Counted from the first letter of the stretch, positions 1 to 12,970 are shown. The stretch is DNA of 64,000 nucleotides from Batrachochytrium dendrobatidis JAM81 (GCF_000203795.2 NW_006281101.1:1575279-1639278), one strand, 5' to 3'. Numbers and translations are program-made. Notes: a model not told the origin generated them from the letters alone.

Positions 1-838
1 AATAAGAAATCATAAACATCAATATTTAGTATTGCAGATTTCTTGACAAATCATCTATAGTTGAGAGAATATTGAGCTAAACTTGCCTGACCAAGACTTC
101 ACCAAGAACACCTTGAGATACACCATCGATATATTCCTCAGTGTTTGCTAGCTATAGTCCAATGTCAATGGGTATCAAGTACAGTACAATATCCAGTATT
201 TTGAAAAATATTCAGATCAGTGTTCATCCAGTCAAATCACATCCAACAGATCCAGCAGTCATGCAAGAGAGAGCCAGTACAATAAAACGAATATCAGCAT
301 GAGTGGATCTTCAATTCTTCAACAAAAAAGATGGTTCAAAAACGAACCTGCATATTCATGTACGAGTCAACCGACACCAGATATCCCTTATATTCCATAC
401 CCCACTTGAGTTTCACCATAATCGGCTTTCCTGTAAGTTCGTTTAGAAATGGTTTTGGATTGACCGGAACAAACTATAATAAAAGTTTAGATAATCGGTG
501 TGTTGGTATGCATGGAATTCAGATAAATGATAAACTCATTGAAATACAGTGTATTCAAGTGAAATAGATGGATGAGCATTCTCCCATCCAGGCGTATAGA
601 GATCACTCACATCCATTTGAGCTAGTCGTTTTATTGCAGGCTAAAGTTTTCGAGTGTCGCAGCACAGAATCAGCTCTAAATATACAGTTTCAAACCCTAT
701 ATTATGGAATCAAGACTGTATATTTAGGGAATTTTATTGCAAGTCAAATTCAATTAATTTGTCCAAAACTTGCAAGAATTCAAGCAATCAACTGTTGAAT
801 TTACACATTTCACTTTACCCAACATTATACTTTTCGTG
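1..838. other. 5' flank of cystinosin gene, possible unassigned N-terminal exons
   Basis: No independent gene is convincing here. The cystinosin frame is open upstream of its first ATG back to about 758, without another ATG. A GTAAG-type donor lies at 433, after an open stretch starting at 331. These could be upstream exons coding the luminal N-terminal domain that animal cystinosins carry. I could not join them with confidence. Confidence 0.4.
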
Positions 839-1909
839 ATGATCGCTTGGGTCGTTTCTGCTATTCTTGGCTGGGTAAGTGGCGTTTCGTCATTGACATA
901 GACTGGTCATGTTGAACTGACTTTGTATTGTAGAGCTACTTTATTGCATGGTCATTGTCCTTTTATCCCCAGGCAATATTAAACTACTCGACCAAAAGGT
1001 ATTTCCAATAACCTGTTTATTTGGAGCATTCAACTAACCATTTACTGTTTAAAATCCAGTGTGCAGGGCTTATCTCTTGATTTTGTATGCTTCAATGCTA
1101 CTGGATTTCTCTGTTATGCCATCTACAATGTTACACTCTATACGATCCCGCTAGCAAGGAATCAGTATCGTGATAGGTATGATACAGAGGCAACTGTACA
1201 ACTCAACGATGTTGTGTTTTCAGTGCATGCATTAGTATTATCATTCACTGTTTTCTGCCAGATGATTGCATGGGGCCACCGATCCACTCCAAATCCAACC
1301 CTCTCTTTATGGGCAGTCCTTTTTCTTACAGCAGTCTTCATGGGCAGTGTGATCATCATGTTTCTAATCATGTGGCCATTCACCCACGATACATTACAAT
1401 TTTACAAAAACTCGGCATATAACTGGCAATGGATAAATTTGTTGGAATACTTTGCTGCAGTCAAGATGCTTGTTACGCTCGTGAAATACACTCCGCAGGC
1501 TTTGATGCATTATTACAGAAAATCAACTGCTGGTTGGAGTATCTGGAATACCCTGATGGATTTTTCCGGTGGGATTTTATCACTTTTGCAATTGGCGGTT
1601 GATGGTGCCAACTCGAGCGATTGGACTGGCATAACAGGAAACCCAATCAAGTTGGGACTCGGATGTATTTCAATCTTTTTTGGTATGTAAACCTATGTTC
1701 TGGGAATGCTATTCTTTGTATTGCTAAAACTAACACGCATATCTGTAGATCTGGTGTTCATGTATCAGCACTATATACTTTATGCCAATCGACATGTTCA
1801 AATAGAGCTGATTGACGACGCTGAAGCTAATAGACTGATTGAGCAGGATGAACAGGATGAAATCGTACCAACCTCTACATATCCAGTAATCAGCTCAGAT
1901 TCAATTTAG
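839..1909 (+). CDS. Cystinosin-like lysosomal cystine/H+ symporter
   Basis: Four exons fit: 839-874, 934-998, 1060-1682 and 1749-1909, with frame preserved at each join (about 294 aa). The protein is a PQ-loop, seven-helix transporter. The first PQ loop is seen as SFYPQ with following GLSLDF, and the second as KYTPQ with STAGWSIWN and a D-F-G-G-ILSLLQ segment. These match animal cystinosin closely. In that family it exports cystine from the lysosome or vacuole together with protons. The C-terminus is acidic and has no clear tyrosine sorting signal. The modelled start leaves only about 12 residues before the first helix, so the glycosylated luminal domain of animal homologues is missing or lies in upstream exons. 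Confidence 0.85.
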
Positions 1910-2054
1910 TTTGATCTGATGAGCATGTATATAATCATGTCAACAAACACTCGACCTTTTCAAATATATAGTCTGATACACTTGCAAACACTCAATTGTG
2001 TCAACACACAATTTCATTTGTATTGCCTCGGTTAAAACGAGATTCATCTGTTGT

Positions 2055-3897
2055 TTAGTGTTGACTCTCCAGCCAAATTTCATATGCTTCTATTCGTTTC
2101 TTCTCTTCCTCCTCTGTTTGTCCTTTGCTTTGTTTAAACTTTTCTTTTCCAGCTAAAAGTGAAGCCTCGATGGTTTGTCCGCCAAAAAATCGGCCATTCA
2201 TTTTCTACAAATAGTCACAAGGTTTGAGTCGCTGGTTGCTTAGTTTTTTGGATAAATGTGAGCAAAAACGGGACCTACCAACACACACGCAGCAGCAGAT
2301 TCGACATCCTTGAATCTAACTGTCATTATGCCATCTTCTTCCAGCTTAAAAATGGATTAAAAATGTATTCAATCATCCATCCCTACTCGTGCTGTATACA
2401 AGTCATTGAATAAATACTTACATCATACAAAACTACATTGGTTACTTGTCCTAGTTTTTCACACTCTTCACGGACATCCTGTTTTAGATCTAGCAACAAG
2501 GTGGGATCATCCTACACCATAGTGAGACAGGTCAATAATCCAAATCCAAAGCCAAATCCAAAGAGCAAGGAGAAACTTACTTGAAGTTCTTTTAATGTAA
2601 ACATCTTTTTTAGCACGACAACCTTGTTGGCTTTAGCATTGTTTTTGGCTTGTTCGTGTTCAAACCATCCCAATCGACTAAATGTGCACACGATTGGAAT
2701 TAGTTTCAATAGATTGATGTGGAGATGAATGTGTCAAGACTTGCCTCTCCATTTTTTGACGAATGGTTTGTGTAGGTTTTTTTTCATTTGTATTCGGTTT
2801 ACCAGAGCCAGATTTACCCTTTTCATCCGAATGAGCCTCACCAGCTGGTTTTTCTTGAAACACAGCCTAGATTCATGATATTGAAACCGTCGAGTTAGAT
2901 ATCAACCCAAAGTCATAGTCTAAAACCAATACCTTTTGAACACGAATTTTGATTCCATCACCAGCGCGAAATAAAGTATCGTCCATCAACTGAACAGCCA
3001 ATTCGACCGATTCTTCTTTAAAGAAGATCACCAACGCATCCCCTTTAAAACAACCTTGATCGTCCACATACAGTTTGATTTTCGGTATGTTGGTAGAAGG
3101 ATCTTCAAGAATAATTCCACACTTGCTAAATAAATCATGCAGTTCTGTAACGGTCGTATCGTGTGGAAGGTGTGTGACATATACGGCAGTATTAACACGT
3201 TTTTTTGGTTGAGCATCCAATGTAGAATGTTTGGGTTTTTTTCTTTTCAAGTTCTAAACAGTAAGAGTATTAGTTATTGCGACCTATGGATGGAGTGGGT
3301 TATAAGATCAAGGGGTTGAATCCTACTTGTGTGGGTTGGGTTCCACTTTTTCGTTTTTCGTTGGCATGTTCGTCTAGATGATGATTGAATTCCGGTTGAG
3401 ATTCAGGTTCGTCTGCTGGATCCTAAACAAGACCAAATTGGATGGTTTAAAACAGATCGTCAGGGTATTCCACTATCCAATTACCATAACACAAGAAGGT
3501 ATTACATTGGTGTAGTAGGCCGACTGCTGAGCCTTGATCAATTCCTCATCAAACTAAAATCCATGCAAGAATAAATAACTTGGTCCGTTTTTTTTGTAGT
3601 GAATTAAACCGACTTACGAATGGAAACCATTGTCTTGTTGTTGGGTCGTATGTATAACTACCATCATCGCCTAGAGACCACCAAATAAGCAGCGAGTCAA
3701 CCCAGTGGGTGTCATGCATCTGGAATAAGAAATGTGCTGGATAGAAACGTACCAGTGTAAATGTAAGCGTTGTGTTGGAGTGAATAATGGACACGAGAGT
3801 CGTGGTCCCATTGCGCTCCTGGTGCAGCGTCAGTGCTGGCGATAGGCACTGTAGATTCCATTAAAGTTGAATGAATCGAGTTGAGCAAGTTTATCAT
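2055..3897 (-). CDS. CUS2: U2 snRNP-associated splicing factor, CUS2 / Tat-SF1 family
   Basis: Ten exons read cleanly on the minus strand: 3753-3897, 3618-3670, 3485-3553, 3327-3422, 2933-3253, 2745-2866, 2581-2677, 2422-2511, 2279-2344 and 2055-2204, about 402 aa. An N-terminal aromatic-rich segment (YTYDPTTRQW) is followed by RRM1 (NTAVYVTHLP, FSKCGII, KGDALVIFFKEESV), a W-containing linker, and a second UHM-like RRM ending NGRFFGGQTI. This order matches Tat-SF1 and yeast Cus2, which act with SF3B/U2 snRNA in branch-site recognition. The ATG at 3861 is an alternative start. The intron between 2745 and 2677 appears to use a GC donor (AG|GCAAGT), because only that join keeps the conserved W segment in frame. 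Confidence 0.88.
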
Positions 3898-3981
3898 TCA
3901 AGTCACGTGTCATAGTCAGCAATAAACCAAATATTCAAAGTTTTATTTATTCAGTCTTGGCTGTAGTCAATCTGTCGATTC

Positions 3982-6242
3982 TCAGTTGGAGTGTGCTGCA
4001 ATAGCTGTAGATTTCTTTTCCATACCATCAACAATATCCTCAAATTTGTTCATGTTGCGAATGAACCAGTCTGCAACACGTCGTCCTGTCTTTGTTTCGG
4101 CAATATACACAGTGTCCTGTTTGAGATAAAGTTGAAGATCAGTAGTAGAGATGAGCGAGCCTGTGGAAATGGGTCCATGGTGCCAGACTACTTGACGCGA
4201 CTTGTGTTTAAAGACAAGAAGCTGGCGACGTACATCTTCTGGAGTGGTTTCTAAAAAGGTGGCAAGCTTTTCCATTGGAAGATTGTTGTATAGCTTGAGA
4301 TAGGATCGAAGAGTTGGTACAAGAATTTGAGTCTTGATATCACTAAGAAAGATCCTGGCTTGGTGCTTTACTGCATCCTAAAATTACATGAGCGTAAAGT
4401 ATATGAGTGACTGAATACAACGTTTAGATCAAAACAGAACCTACGTGGATAAGTGAACCTTCGCTTTCAAGATCTGGTGCTGATGGCGAGATGAATTTTG
4501 GGCAAGCATACAGGAAAAGCTCTTCAAACGTGCTCAAACCATCCTCTCTACAAAACAAACCAATACATCAACACATGCATTCCGAGAATTACAACTCGAT
4601 GCAAATCATGACCATTCAACATACCCTTTTTGCATCTTTTGGTACTGTTCACCGTATTTCTCCTTTAAAGTATTGTTGATCTATCAGCAGAATTAGTAGA
4701 CAGATTTAAATCAAGCATATATACAACTTTCAATAGGACTTACATTTTCATCAATTTTCTGGGGAGACAAGACAAGACTCATGGAAAGCAGAGCATACAT
4801 TTGATCACTCTTTCGAAGAATCATCTCATACTGGTACGATCGGTTATGATAGTGCTTAGTACGGGACACAAAGTTGAGGATGTTGGCAAACATCTTGATC
4901 GCATCGGTATATCGGCGCATCATGAGATAGGCAAATCCAATATAGTAGTAAGTGGTGACATGGCATGCAGTGATTCTTGAAAAAAGACCCTAAGATAAAG
5001 TAATGAATGTCAGAACATTGGAATGGATTGAAGAAGAGTAGAATCGTCTTACACGTTGGCCAGGATCGACGTTCTGCATGGTTTCCAGAGCAAGCATGTA
5101 GTCGCCAAGAAGACAGTGAACACGCAGCAATCCCACCAAACTAAAGTAGCCGAGCATGCGATACAGAGGCTTGCTTCCAAGCTCTCCAGCAGCAGCACTA
5201 AATCATGCATTGATTACAAAATAATCAGTACAACAATACCATTGCGTTGACAAGATTCAAGCCAAGTGTTACTGACACTAGATCTTCACCATTACGGAAA
5301 GCCACCAGCTGCTCATTAATCTGAGATTTCTGGATAAGCGAGTACAACACATTGAGCACATTGTGCACATTCCATACATCAGGACGTGATTTGAGCAAGT
5401 TGATCTCGTAGTCAGTCTTGTGTTTTGGCTTGTTGCGATACTGTGAAAAAGACTGGAATTGATAAATAAACTCATCAATAATATCCCAGAGCCATTGGCT
5501 AGGCAGATCAAGCTCACAGGGCTCATCAGACGAGTCTATCGATGCAGATTAGAAAAGTTGGTCAGATACAGCAATGGCAATACGAATAGCCGACAGATTC
5601 AACCAAGTCTTACTCAAGATAAAGTTGAACAAATCACAATAGTTTGTATAGGAACGAACACGGTCATCCAGAGTAGGCTGCATCTTGGAGTACAAATGAC
5701 GGTAATACAGTTCCTTGTACAGGATCAAAAAGGTTGGATCTACAACAATGGTTAGTTTCAGATGACAGCACTAGAAAACGCATCCAAACTGCATTACCAT
5801 CATTCACCAAGTGTGAAATGGTATCTGCCTCGGGCCAGGAAGCCTTTGCATAAAACTTTTCAGTAAGTTGATTGAAAGAGTTTTCGTAAAACGCATGGAG
5901 TTCCCAAGTGTTACGTTCGACAAGATGAGCATGAAACTGGGTGAGGAATTGAGCAACAGGAGAAGGGATCTTGACTTGTTGCTGAGCATCTTGGGATGAT
6001 AAAGCAGTTACAGTATCTAAAAAGCCAGAGTAGAATTAGTACATGGAAACAGTGTGATAGATTGAACATTAAAGTACCGAATCCTTCTAGAGCAGCAGTG
6101 AATTGAGCAGTAGCAAAGACAGTAGGAAGTTCGATTCCTTCGGCAGGAACATCGCCCTTGAATAGAAACACAAACAACAAGTCAGTAGTCTGAAACGATC
6201 CATCAAGTTTTTGAATGCAGTTACCTCGTCGTAAGTATCCAT
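3982..6242 (-). CDS. Translation initiation factor eIF3 subunit L
   Basis: Ten exons: 6225-6242 (MDTYDE only), 6078-6156, 5798-6016, 5614-5739, 5240-5535, 5053-5197, 4744-4989, then three more ending at 3982. Diagnostic segments are [63 protein letters not shown] and the C-terminal [16 protein letters not shown]. Together they identify eIF3l with its PCI-type C-terminal region. The subunit is part of the scaffold that binds the 40S ribosome. It is absent from budding yeast but present in many fungi and animals. The gene is head to head with eIF2-beta; the two start codons are 249 bases apart, so they probably share a promoter. Confidence 0.93.
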
Positions 6243-6491
6243 GAATGAGCAAATTGGACTGCAAGTCGAAAGAAAACTTGCTGTTGCTGTTATCGAGCAT
6301 CACGTGATATTGGATGGGATTGCAGATCTGCCCGAGTGCATGGATCGATGTCAAGCAGGCTCGTTGTCGTCTGAGAACTGCAAGCAGCACGCATGCTGTC
6401 GAGCAGCTGCGTCGTCTGCTGCAATCCAGATCTCAAAAGTGTTGTGAGTGCGATTTTCATCTTTTCCCAACTCGTCGATTGTTTGTCAAAT

Positions 6492-8021
6492 ATGTCTTCG
6501 CTTCACGACGACGAAGTCGCTGCTGCCTTTGCTGGCGAGCTAAAGAAGAAGAAAAAGTCCAAGGCTAAAAAGACTGAAACTCTTACTGCTGCCGTCGATG
6601 GGGATCTTCCTGTTCAGGACCAGGCCGAGATCGAAAAAGACACTGCTGCCATGTTTGATGACCTTAAGAAGAAAAAGTCCAAGGCTGCTGCTGTGGTGGT
6701 TCAAGACATTGTTGATGAAGAGGTTCCTCCTCCTGTCCAGGAGAACGACGAGGTCCCTGTTGCCAATGAGGATGACATGTTTTCTGGACTTAAAAAGAAG
6801 AAGAAGAAGAAGACCACGTTTGTGGACGACGACGAGGCTACTACTGAAGACCCCATAGTGCCTCCTGTAGAGTCCATTGAAAATGAGGCTCCTGCTGTGA
6901 TTGAACCTGAAGATTCTAGCTCAATGTTTAGTGATCTCAAAAAGAAGAAGAAGAAGAAGGCTACTACCGAGGTATGACGGCTATACTTGCTAGTTGTGTT
7001 TTTGATTCTACATGTTTCCGATTGCCATTGATTTTGAACAGAATCTATCCTCTTGTTCATTATATTGACGCATCTATTCATTCAACTCAAATCTAGTCAC
7101 AGGATGGTGCACATGCCGAAACAGACTTTGATGCAACCTTTGGTGAAAAGAAGAAGAAGAAGAAGTCTGATATGGCAGCTTTTGAAGCTCTCCTCAAGGA
7201 TGGTGAAGAAACTCAAAATGACGGCGTTTCTTTTGGTCAATCTGAAGGTGCAGAGGGTGAAACCGAGTCAAATGCTGCATCCAAACTAGGCCAGGAAGCT
7301 TGGCTCTCATCCAATCGCGACTACACCTACAATGAGTTGCTTACTCGTGTGTTTAACATTATCCGTCTAAATAACCCTGAACGTGCCCAAGGTGGTACCG
7401 TCAAGTATAATATTGTTGCTCCGCAAATCTTGAAGGAAGGTTCCAAAAAAACCTCCTTTGCCAACTTGGTCGATTTTTGTAGAAGGTAAATGCATTGATA
7501 AAGCATTTGTTATAGCTTGGTTTGCACCTGTAACTGATTTAATTGTCTGGTTTAGGATGCGTCGTACGCCTGATCATCTTGTTCAGTTTTTGTTTGCAGA
7601 GTTGGGTACCTCTGGCTCGATTGATGGTAACCAACGTTTGATTATCAAGGGAAAATTCCAGCAAAAACAGATTGAAAACGTGTTGAAGCGTTATATTGGT
7701 AAGTAGTATATCTAAAGTTGATTTGAGAATCATATCGAGTGTATTGATTTAACCGCAATACATGAATGAATGATTACAATTAGTCGAATACGTGACCTGC
7801 AAAACTTGCAAATCAGCTGAAACTGTATTGACCAAAGAAAACCGTCTTTTTTTCCTGCAATGTGAATCATGTGGATCATCGCGGTCTGTATCTGCCATCA
7901 AAACTGGATTTGTTGCTCAAACTGCCAGACGTTCTGGTAAGTAATAGTGTTGTTGTACATGTTTAATATGGGTATTGACGTTTAATTTATAATAGCGCAA
8001 CGTGCTGCTGCTGGTCAATAA
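6492..8021 (+). CDS. Translation initiation factor eIF2 subunit beta
   Basis: Exons: 6492-6971, 7097-7485, 7556-7698, 7784-7936 and 7996-8021. The ATG at 6492 is preferred because the upstream in-frame extension has no family match. The N-terminal half contains lysine blocks, each after a short acidic stretch, and three follow the pattern MF-x-D/G-L-K. These blocks bind eIF5 and eIF2B-epsilon in the family. The C-terminal half has the core fold (RNNPER-like motif in the form [31 protein letters not shown]) and a C4 zinc ribbon seen as CKTC and CESC. It forms the Met-tRNAi-carrying eIF2 complex. Five lysine blocks are visible, against three in human and yeast. Confidence 0.95.
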
Positions 8022-8204
8022 ATCAATTTTATGGAATTTTATGGAATCTTATTTGCATTTGGAGCTAAATAGTCTGTAGAATACCAAAGGCTGAGTTGGA
8101 TAAACTCTAGCCGATAAATCGTTGAATCAATTTTAAACATCAAACTGAATGTATCCAGTTTATTAGAATGGCTCTGGATACAGCAAGTGGAAAAATCAAG
8201 TCGA

Positions 8205-8748
8205 TCATGATAAATCCTTGACGAGTCCATTGAATGTATGTAGCATCTGAAAATCGCCTTCAAACTCTGTTGCTGCCAAAATCAAATCCAGCAACTCGGC
8301 ATTTCTTGTCAGTTGAGATTCTGTCTCTAGTGCAAATTTCTGCCACAAGAGTAAGTAGTTGATCCAATCTACACATGAGAATCCAATCCATGCGCACATC
8401 AAGCTTACATGTTTATCTGCGACAAGTTTATCCTTGGCAACACCCATATTTTTAAACAGACAATCCAACCTAATCAACCATGCGAATTAGATCAAAATCA
8501 TCTCACATGTAAAATAAAACTGGCTATACATGCCTCTCTAGTCTTGCCAGGAGATTTAAAGGACAGTCACAATTTGAGTTTGGATCTGATGTATGGATAG
8601 ATGGAGGGTCGAGTGAATGTATGCATCCTGGACCAATATGCGGCAGTTGTTTAAGTTTGAGTTCAATGTCATGCTGTATAGTTTGAATCTCAGTTTCAAC
8701 AGAGGTTAGAGCAAGCTGTAAGTTTCCAGCAGCAACCGAGGCAGACAT
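8205..8748 (-). CDS. Small coiled-coil protein, function unknown
   Basis: I do not recognise this gene. The coding signal is a helical protein read on the minus strand. It runs from an ATG at 8748 (MSASVAAGNLQLAL), through a charged helix, to the C-terminal ELLDLILAATEFEGDFQ and stop at 8205. A first intron ends near 8470 or 8445 (two junctions are possible). A second intron, about 66 nt, is inferred from a GTAAGC donor after DKH and a GGCAG acceptor before KFALETES. An in-frame ATG farther upstream, near 8865, would overlap the start of UBA1 on the other strand, so I prefer 8748. Predicted length is about 120-140 aa. It could be a small subunit of a coiled-coil complex, but no motif decides this. 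Confidence 0.5.
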
Positions 8749-8854
8749 GAGAGCAACACCAGTCGGATGGTCGAGATTTAAACCACCCAACCACGTGACA
8801 CTCCCGTGACCCACACATGGACTTGAGCGAGTCGACTGCAGTAGAACATCTGCA

Positions 8855-11800
8855 ATGAATCCCATCGACATGGACACTACGACCACCCGACCTCAGCTGG
8901 ATGAGGGTCTGTACTCTCGTCAACTGTAAGTGAATTGACATGAACACTTTTTACAAGGTCAATTTGCTTTAGATCTACAAGACATTTGCTAGAATGTGAT
9001 GGTTTCTGTTGTGCATTGTATTGTGATTCTATCTGGATATTCACTGCTACGATAGTGTGTGTACAGATACAATTTTTTGGTCTTTAGTCAGCAATAAACA
9101 TATTTACTTGGCAGCAAACCCATCTGTTGAATGACTATCGTAAACATACGACTTGGTTATACTATCCTTTAGAACATGCCATGTTGACTTTACAGCCCTG
9201 CAAGATATGGGTTGATTCATTCTGCTGTACTTGACTCCTCTTGCATTCATACTGGCTGTTGATTCAAACCCAATCTGCAGGATTTCGGTCTATTTCTTGT
9301 AGACTGTCTAGTCTACCACATGCTAATATATCTGGTGAATCTTGTATGTTATAGCTATGTTCTTGGTCGTGATGCCATGGAAAAAATGTCACTCTCTAAT
9401 GTTCTGATTATAGGCCTCAAGGGTCTCGGTATTGAAATCGGTAAGGCTTGATTAGAAATATAATCTTATGATTTGGATTTCCTGAAAGACTCCTAATTTC
9501 ATATACAAACTCATCTACAATTAGCCAAAAATGTTGTTCTTGCTGGTGTCAAGTCTGTTACGCTACACGACTCTGCTCCTGTACAGCTGAGTGATCTGTC
9601 TTCTCAGGTGCGTTGTAGTTTATTTCATGTCCAATGGTGTGCATAGATGATCGATTCTCATCAGTTTATATGCTAGTTTTTTTTACACGATTCAGATGTG
9701 GGCCAACCAAGAGATAAAGTGTCCTGTCCTCGTCTTGCAGAGCTCAATGCATATGTTCCCATCACTGTTCATCAGGGTGCTCTTGATGAAGCAGCTTTAC
9801 GCCAATTTCAAGTTGTTGTGCTTACCGAGTCTTCTTTGGAAACACAGCTTGCCATCAATACCATTACTCACAAGCATGGCATCAAGTTTATTTCTGCCAA
9901 CGTTTATGGTCTGTTTGCTGCCACGTTCAACGACTTTGGTGACCATTTTGTTGTTGTGGATCAGACTGGCGAAGAACCTCTTACTGGCATGATTGCATCC
10001 GTTGGAAAGGTAGCCTGTTTTGCTACTACCACTTTAAGCTTTTTCAAATGGCACATTCTTATTCAACAATTCTTATACCTCATAGGATTCTGAAGGTGTG
10101 GTTGCTTCTCTTGAAGAACAGCGTCACGGTCTAGCTGATGGTGACTATGTGACGTTTACCGAGGTTCAGGGGATGACCGAATTGAATGGTATTGAGCCTC
10201 GTCAAGTGACTACTACGGGTATGTTCAATGTGGTGCAATGTATCATGACTGAATATTGCCTTTAAAACTGATTGTACAGCATTACTACGATGACTTACTT
10301 GAATGAATCTAAATGCAGGTCCTTATACTTTCAAGATTGGAAATACTAGCACCTTTGGAACATACAAGTCGGGTGGTATTTTCAAGCAAGTCAAGATGCC
10401 AAAAACAATCTCCTTTGTATGTGATTTGCATTTCAATCATGTCGCTTAAGCTACGCAGCCCGCTGACTTTTTAAACTTTAGAAATCTCTTGCCGAATCGC
10501 TCAAAACTCCAGAATTTTTAATTTCGGACTTTGCCAAATTCGATCGTCCTGCTCAGCTGCACGTTGGATTCCAAGCATTGGATGCATTTCGCATCAAACA
10601 CAAGCAACTTCCTCGTCCTCGCAGCTCTGCTGATGCCGCAGAGTTGATGGAGTTGGCTAAAGTGATCAACAAGGCAACTGCTAATCCTTGCGAATTAGAT
10701 GAGAAGCTGATCCATGAATTATCGTTTCAGGCTTGTGGTGATCTTCCACCCATGTGTGCCGTCATGGGTGGTTTAATTGCTCAAGAAGTCTTGAAGGCAT
10801 GCAGTGGCAAATTTACACCTATTTATCAGTTTTTGTATTTTGATTCTCTTGAATCTCTTCCTACTAACATCAGTACCCTTTCCGAAAGTGAGTTTGCTCC
10901 AAAAGGCACTCGATATGACAATCAGATTGCCGTTTATGGTGCCGAATTTCACGCCAAGATTGCCAACTCTCGACAATTTCTTGTTGGTGCGGGTGCTATT
11001 GGCTGTGAAATGCTCAAGAACTGGGCCTTGATGGGTTTAGGCACAGGTGCTGAAGGTTCTATTCATGTCACCGACATGGACACGATTGAAAAAAGCAACC
11101 TGAATCGACAATTTCTTTTCCGTCCATGGGATGTTTCCAAGCTTAAATCAACTTGTGCTGCAACTGCTGTTGAAGCCATGAATCCCCACACAAAAGGCAA
11201 AATTGTTTCTTTAGCCGATCGTGTTGGTGCAGATACTGAGCATGTCTTTAATGACGTTTTTTGGGAAAGACTGACCGGAGTCACCAATGCTCTAGATAAT
11301 GTCGATGCTCGCAAATATGTGGACCGTCGCTGTGTGTTTTTCTCTAAACCACTGTTGGAGTCTGGCACTCTGGGCACAAAGGGAAACACTCAAGTAGTGA
11401 TTCCTCACTTGACCGAGTCTTACTCATCGTCACAGGATCCACCTGAGAAGTCGATTCCCATTTGCACACTCAAGAATTTTCCAAATGCCATTGAGCACAC
11501 TATTCAATGGGCCAGAGATATGTTTGAGGGAATGTTCCGTACTCCAGCAGACAATGTCAATCTATATCTGAGTCAGCCCAATTACATTGACAATCTGCAT
11601 CGACAGGGTGGTAATCATGTTGATACTCTGCAAAGCATTCTTGCATTCTTGGTTACTGCCAGACCATTGTCTTTTGACGAGTGCATTGTTTGGGCTCGCA
11701 TGAAGTTTGAGGAGCATTTCAACAACACCATTCAGCAGCTGTTGTATAATTTTCCCAAAGATTCGGTAACATCTACTGGCATGCCATTTTGGTCAGGACC

Positions 11801-12868
11801 CAAGCGTGCTCCGACAGCGGTTGTATTTGATCTGAACGATCCATTGCATTTTAACTTTGTGCTGGCAGCAGCGAATCTTCATGCGTTCAACTATGGATTA
11901 AAAGGAGAAACCGACATCAAGGTGTTTCAAAAAGTGCTGACGACTATCATTGTTCCCGAATTTGTTCCCAAATCTGGTGTCAAGATTGCCGTATCTGAAG
12001 CTGAAGCAGCCCAGCAATCAGCAGGGTCGGCCGATACCGACTTGGACAAAATAGTCAAGGAACTCCCAGCGGCATCTACTTTTGCTGGAGTGAGACTCAA
12101 GCCAGTTGAATTTGAAAAGGATGACGACACCAACTTCCACATTGATTTTATTACTGCTGCATCGAATCTCCGAGCAAGCAATTATGCTATTGAACATGCA
12201 GACCGAAGTAAAACCAAGTTTATTGCGGGACGAATCATTCCAGCTATTGCTACAACCACGAGTCTTGTTACTGGACTCATCTGTCTTGAACTGTACAAGG
12301 TATATATTATTTGTATATCCAGATGCTTCTACCAGTGTTGATATGTACTAATCCGATGGGTGAATGGTATCTAGGTGATTGATGGTAAACGCAAAATGGA
12401 CGACTTTAAAAATGGATTTGTGAATCTTGCACTACCCTTTTTTGGATTTTCAGAGCCGATTGCAGCACCCATATTCAAGTACAATGATGTCAACTGGACT
12501 CTATGGGATCGATTTGATATCAAAGGGGATGTAACACTTCAACAACTATTTGATATTTTCAAAAACGAACATGGTTTAGAAATCACTATGTTATCGTGTG
12601 GAGCGCGAATGCTATACTCGTTCTTTATGCCGCCAAAAAAGGTTCAAGAAAGACTGGCATCAACGTAAGTTGATGAGGTGATGGAATCAAAAGTATAGAA
12701 TGTATGAAATGTACTAACACTGATTAAAATAGAATTACAAAAGTGATTGAAGAAGTGACCAAAAAGCCGTTTCCAACGCATACCAAATCACTTGTGCTCG
12801 AGGCATGTGTGAATGACAAGACTGGAGAGGATGCGGATATTCCTTACATTCGAGTTGTTCTGGAATAA
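8855..12868 (+). CDS. UBA1: Ubiquitin-activating enzyme E1
   Basis: Nine exons: about 8855-8925, 9355-9440, 9525-9607, 9677-10009, 10086-10218, 10319-10416, 10482-12299, 12375-12664 and 12733-12868, giving an E1 of roughly 1,000 residues. The inactive adenylation half begins with YSRQLYVLG and [12 protein letters not shown]. The active adenylation domain has [19 protein letters not shown] and [16 protein letters not shown]. The catalytic cysteine lies in [10 protein letters not shown] near 11462. The C-terminal ubiquitin-fold domain ends at IRVVLE. The enzyme activates ubiquitin with ATP and passes it to E2s. In-frame ATGs at 8855 and 8870 are both possible. The first intron is long (429 nt). 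Exon 7 carries most of the catalytic half without interruption. Confidence 0.95.
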
Positions 12869-12970
12869 AACACATGGCAATATCTATGCAGAATGAATAA
12901 GTGTTGAAAAGTGTTGAGAAGCTAAAGCAAGAATCCAGTTTAGACTTGAATTCAAGCAACGATTGAACTC

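Noticed and set aside
6911..7081. Minus-strand frame with long Phe runs over the eIF2-beta lysine blocks
   Set aside because: The Phe runs are the reverse complement of AAG-rich lysine codons; it is a shadow of eIF2-beta.
8445..8534. A second GC-AG intron (AG|GCATGT) in the small coiled-coil gene
   Set aside because: A normal GT-AG alternative (CAT|GTATAG joined to AAG|GAT) keeps the frame as well, so the unusual donor is not required.
8524..8886. Long minus-strand frame starting [10 protein letters not shown] as the start of the small coiled-coil gene
   Set aside because: It overlaps the first exon of UBA1 (start 8855) on the other strand, and only the part from 8748 onward has a helical, protein-like composition.
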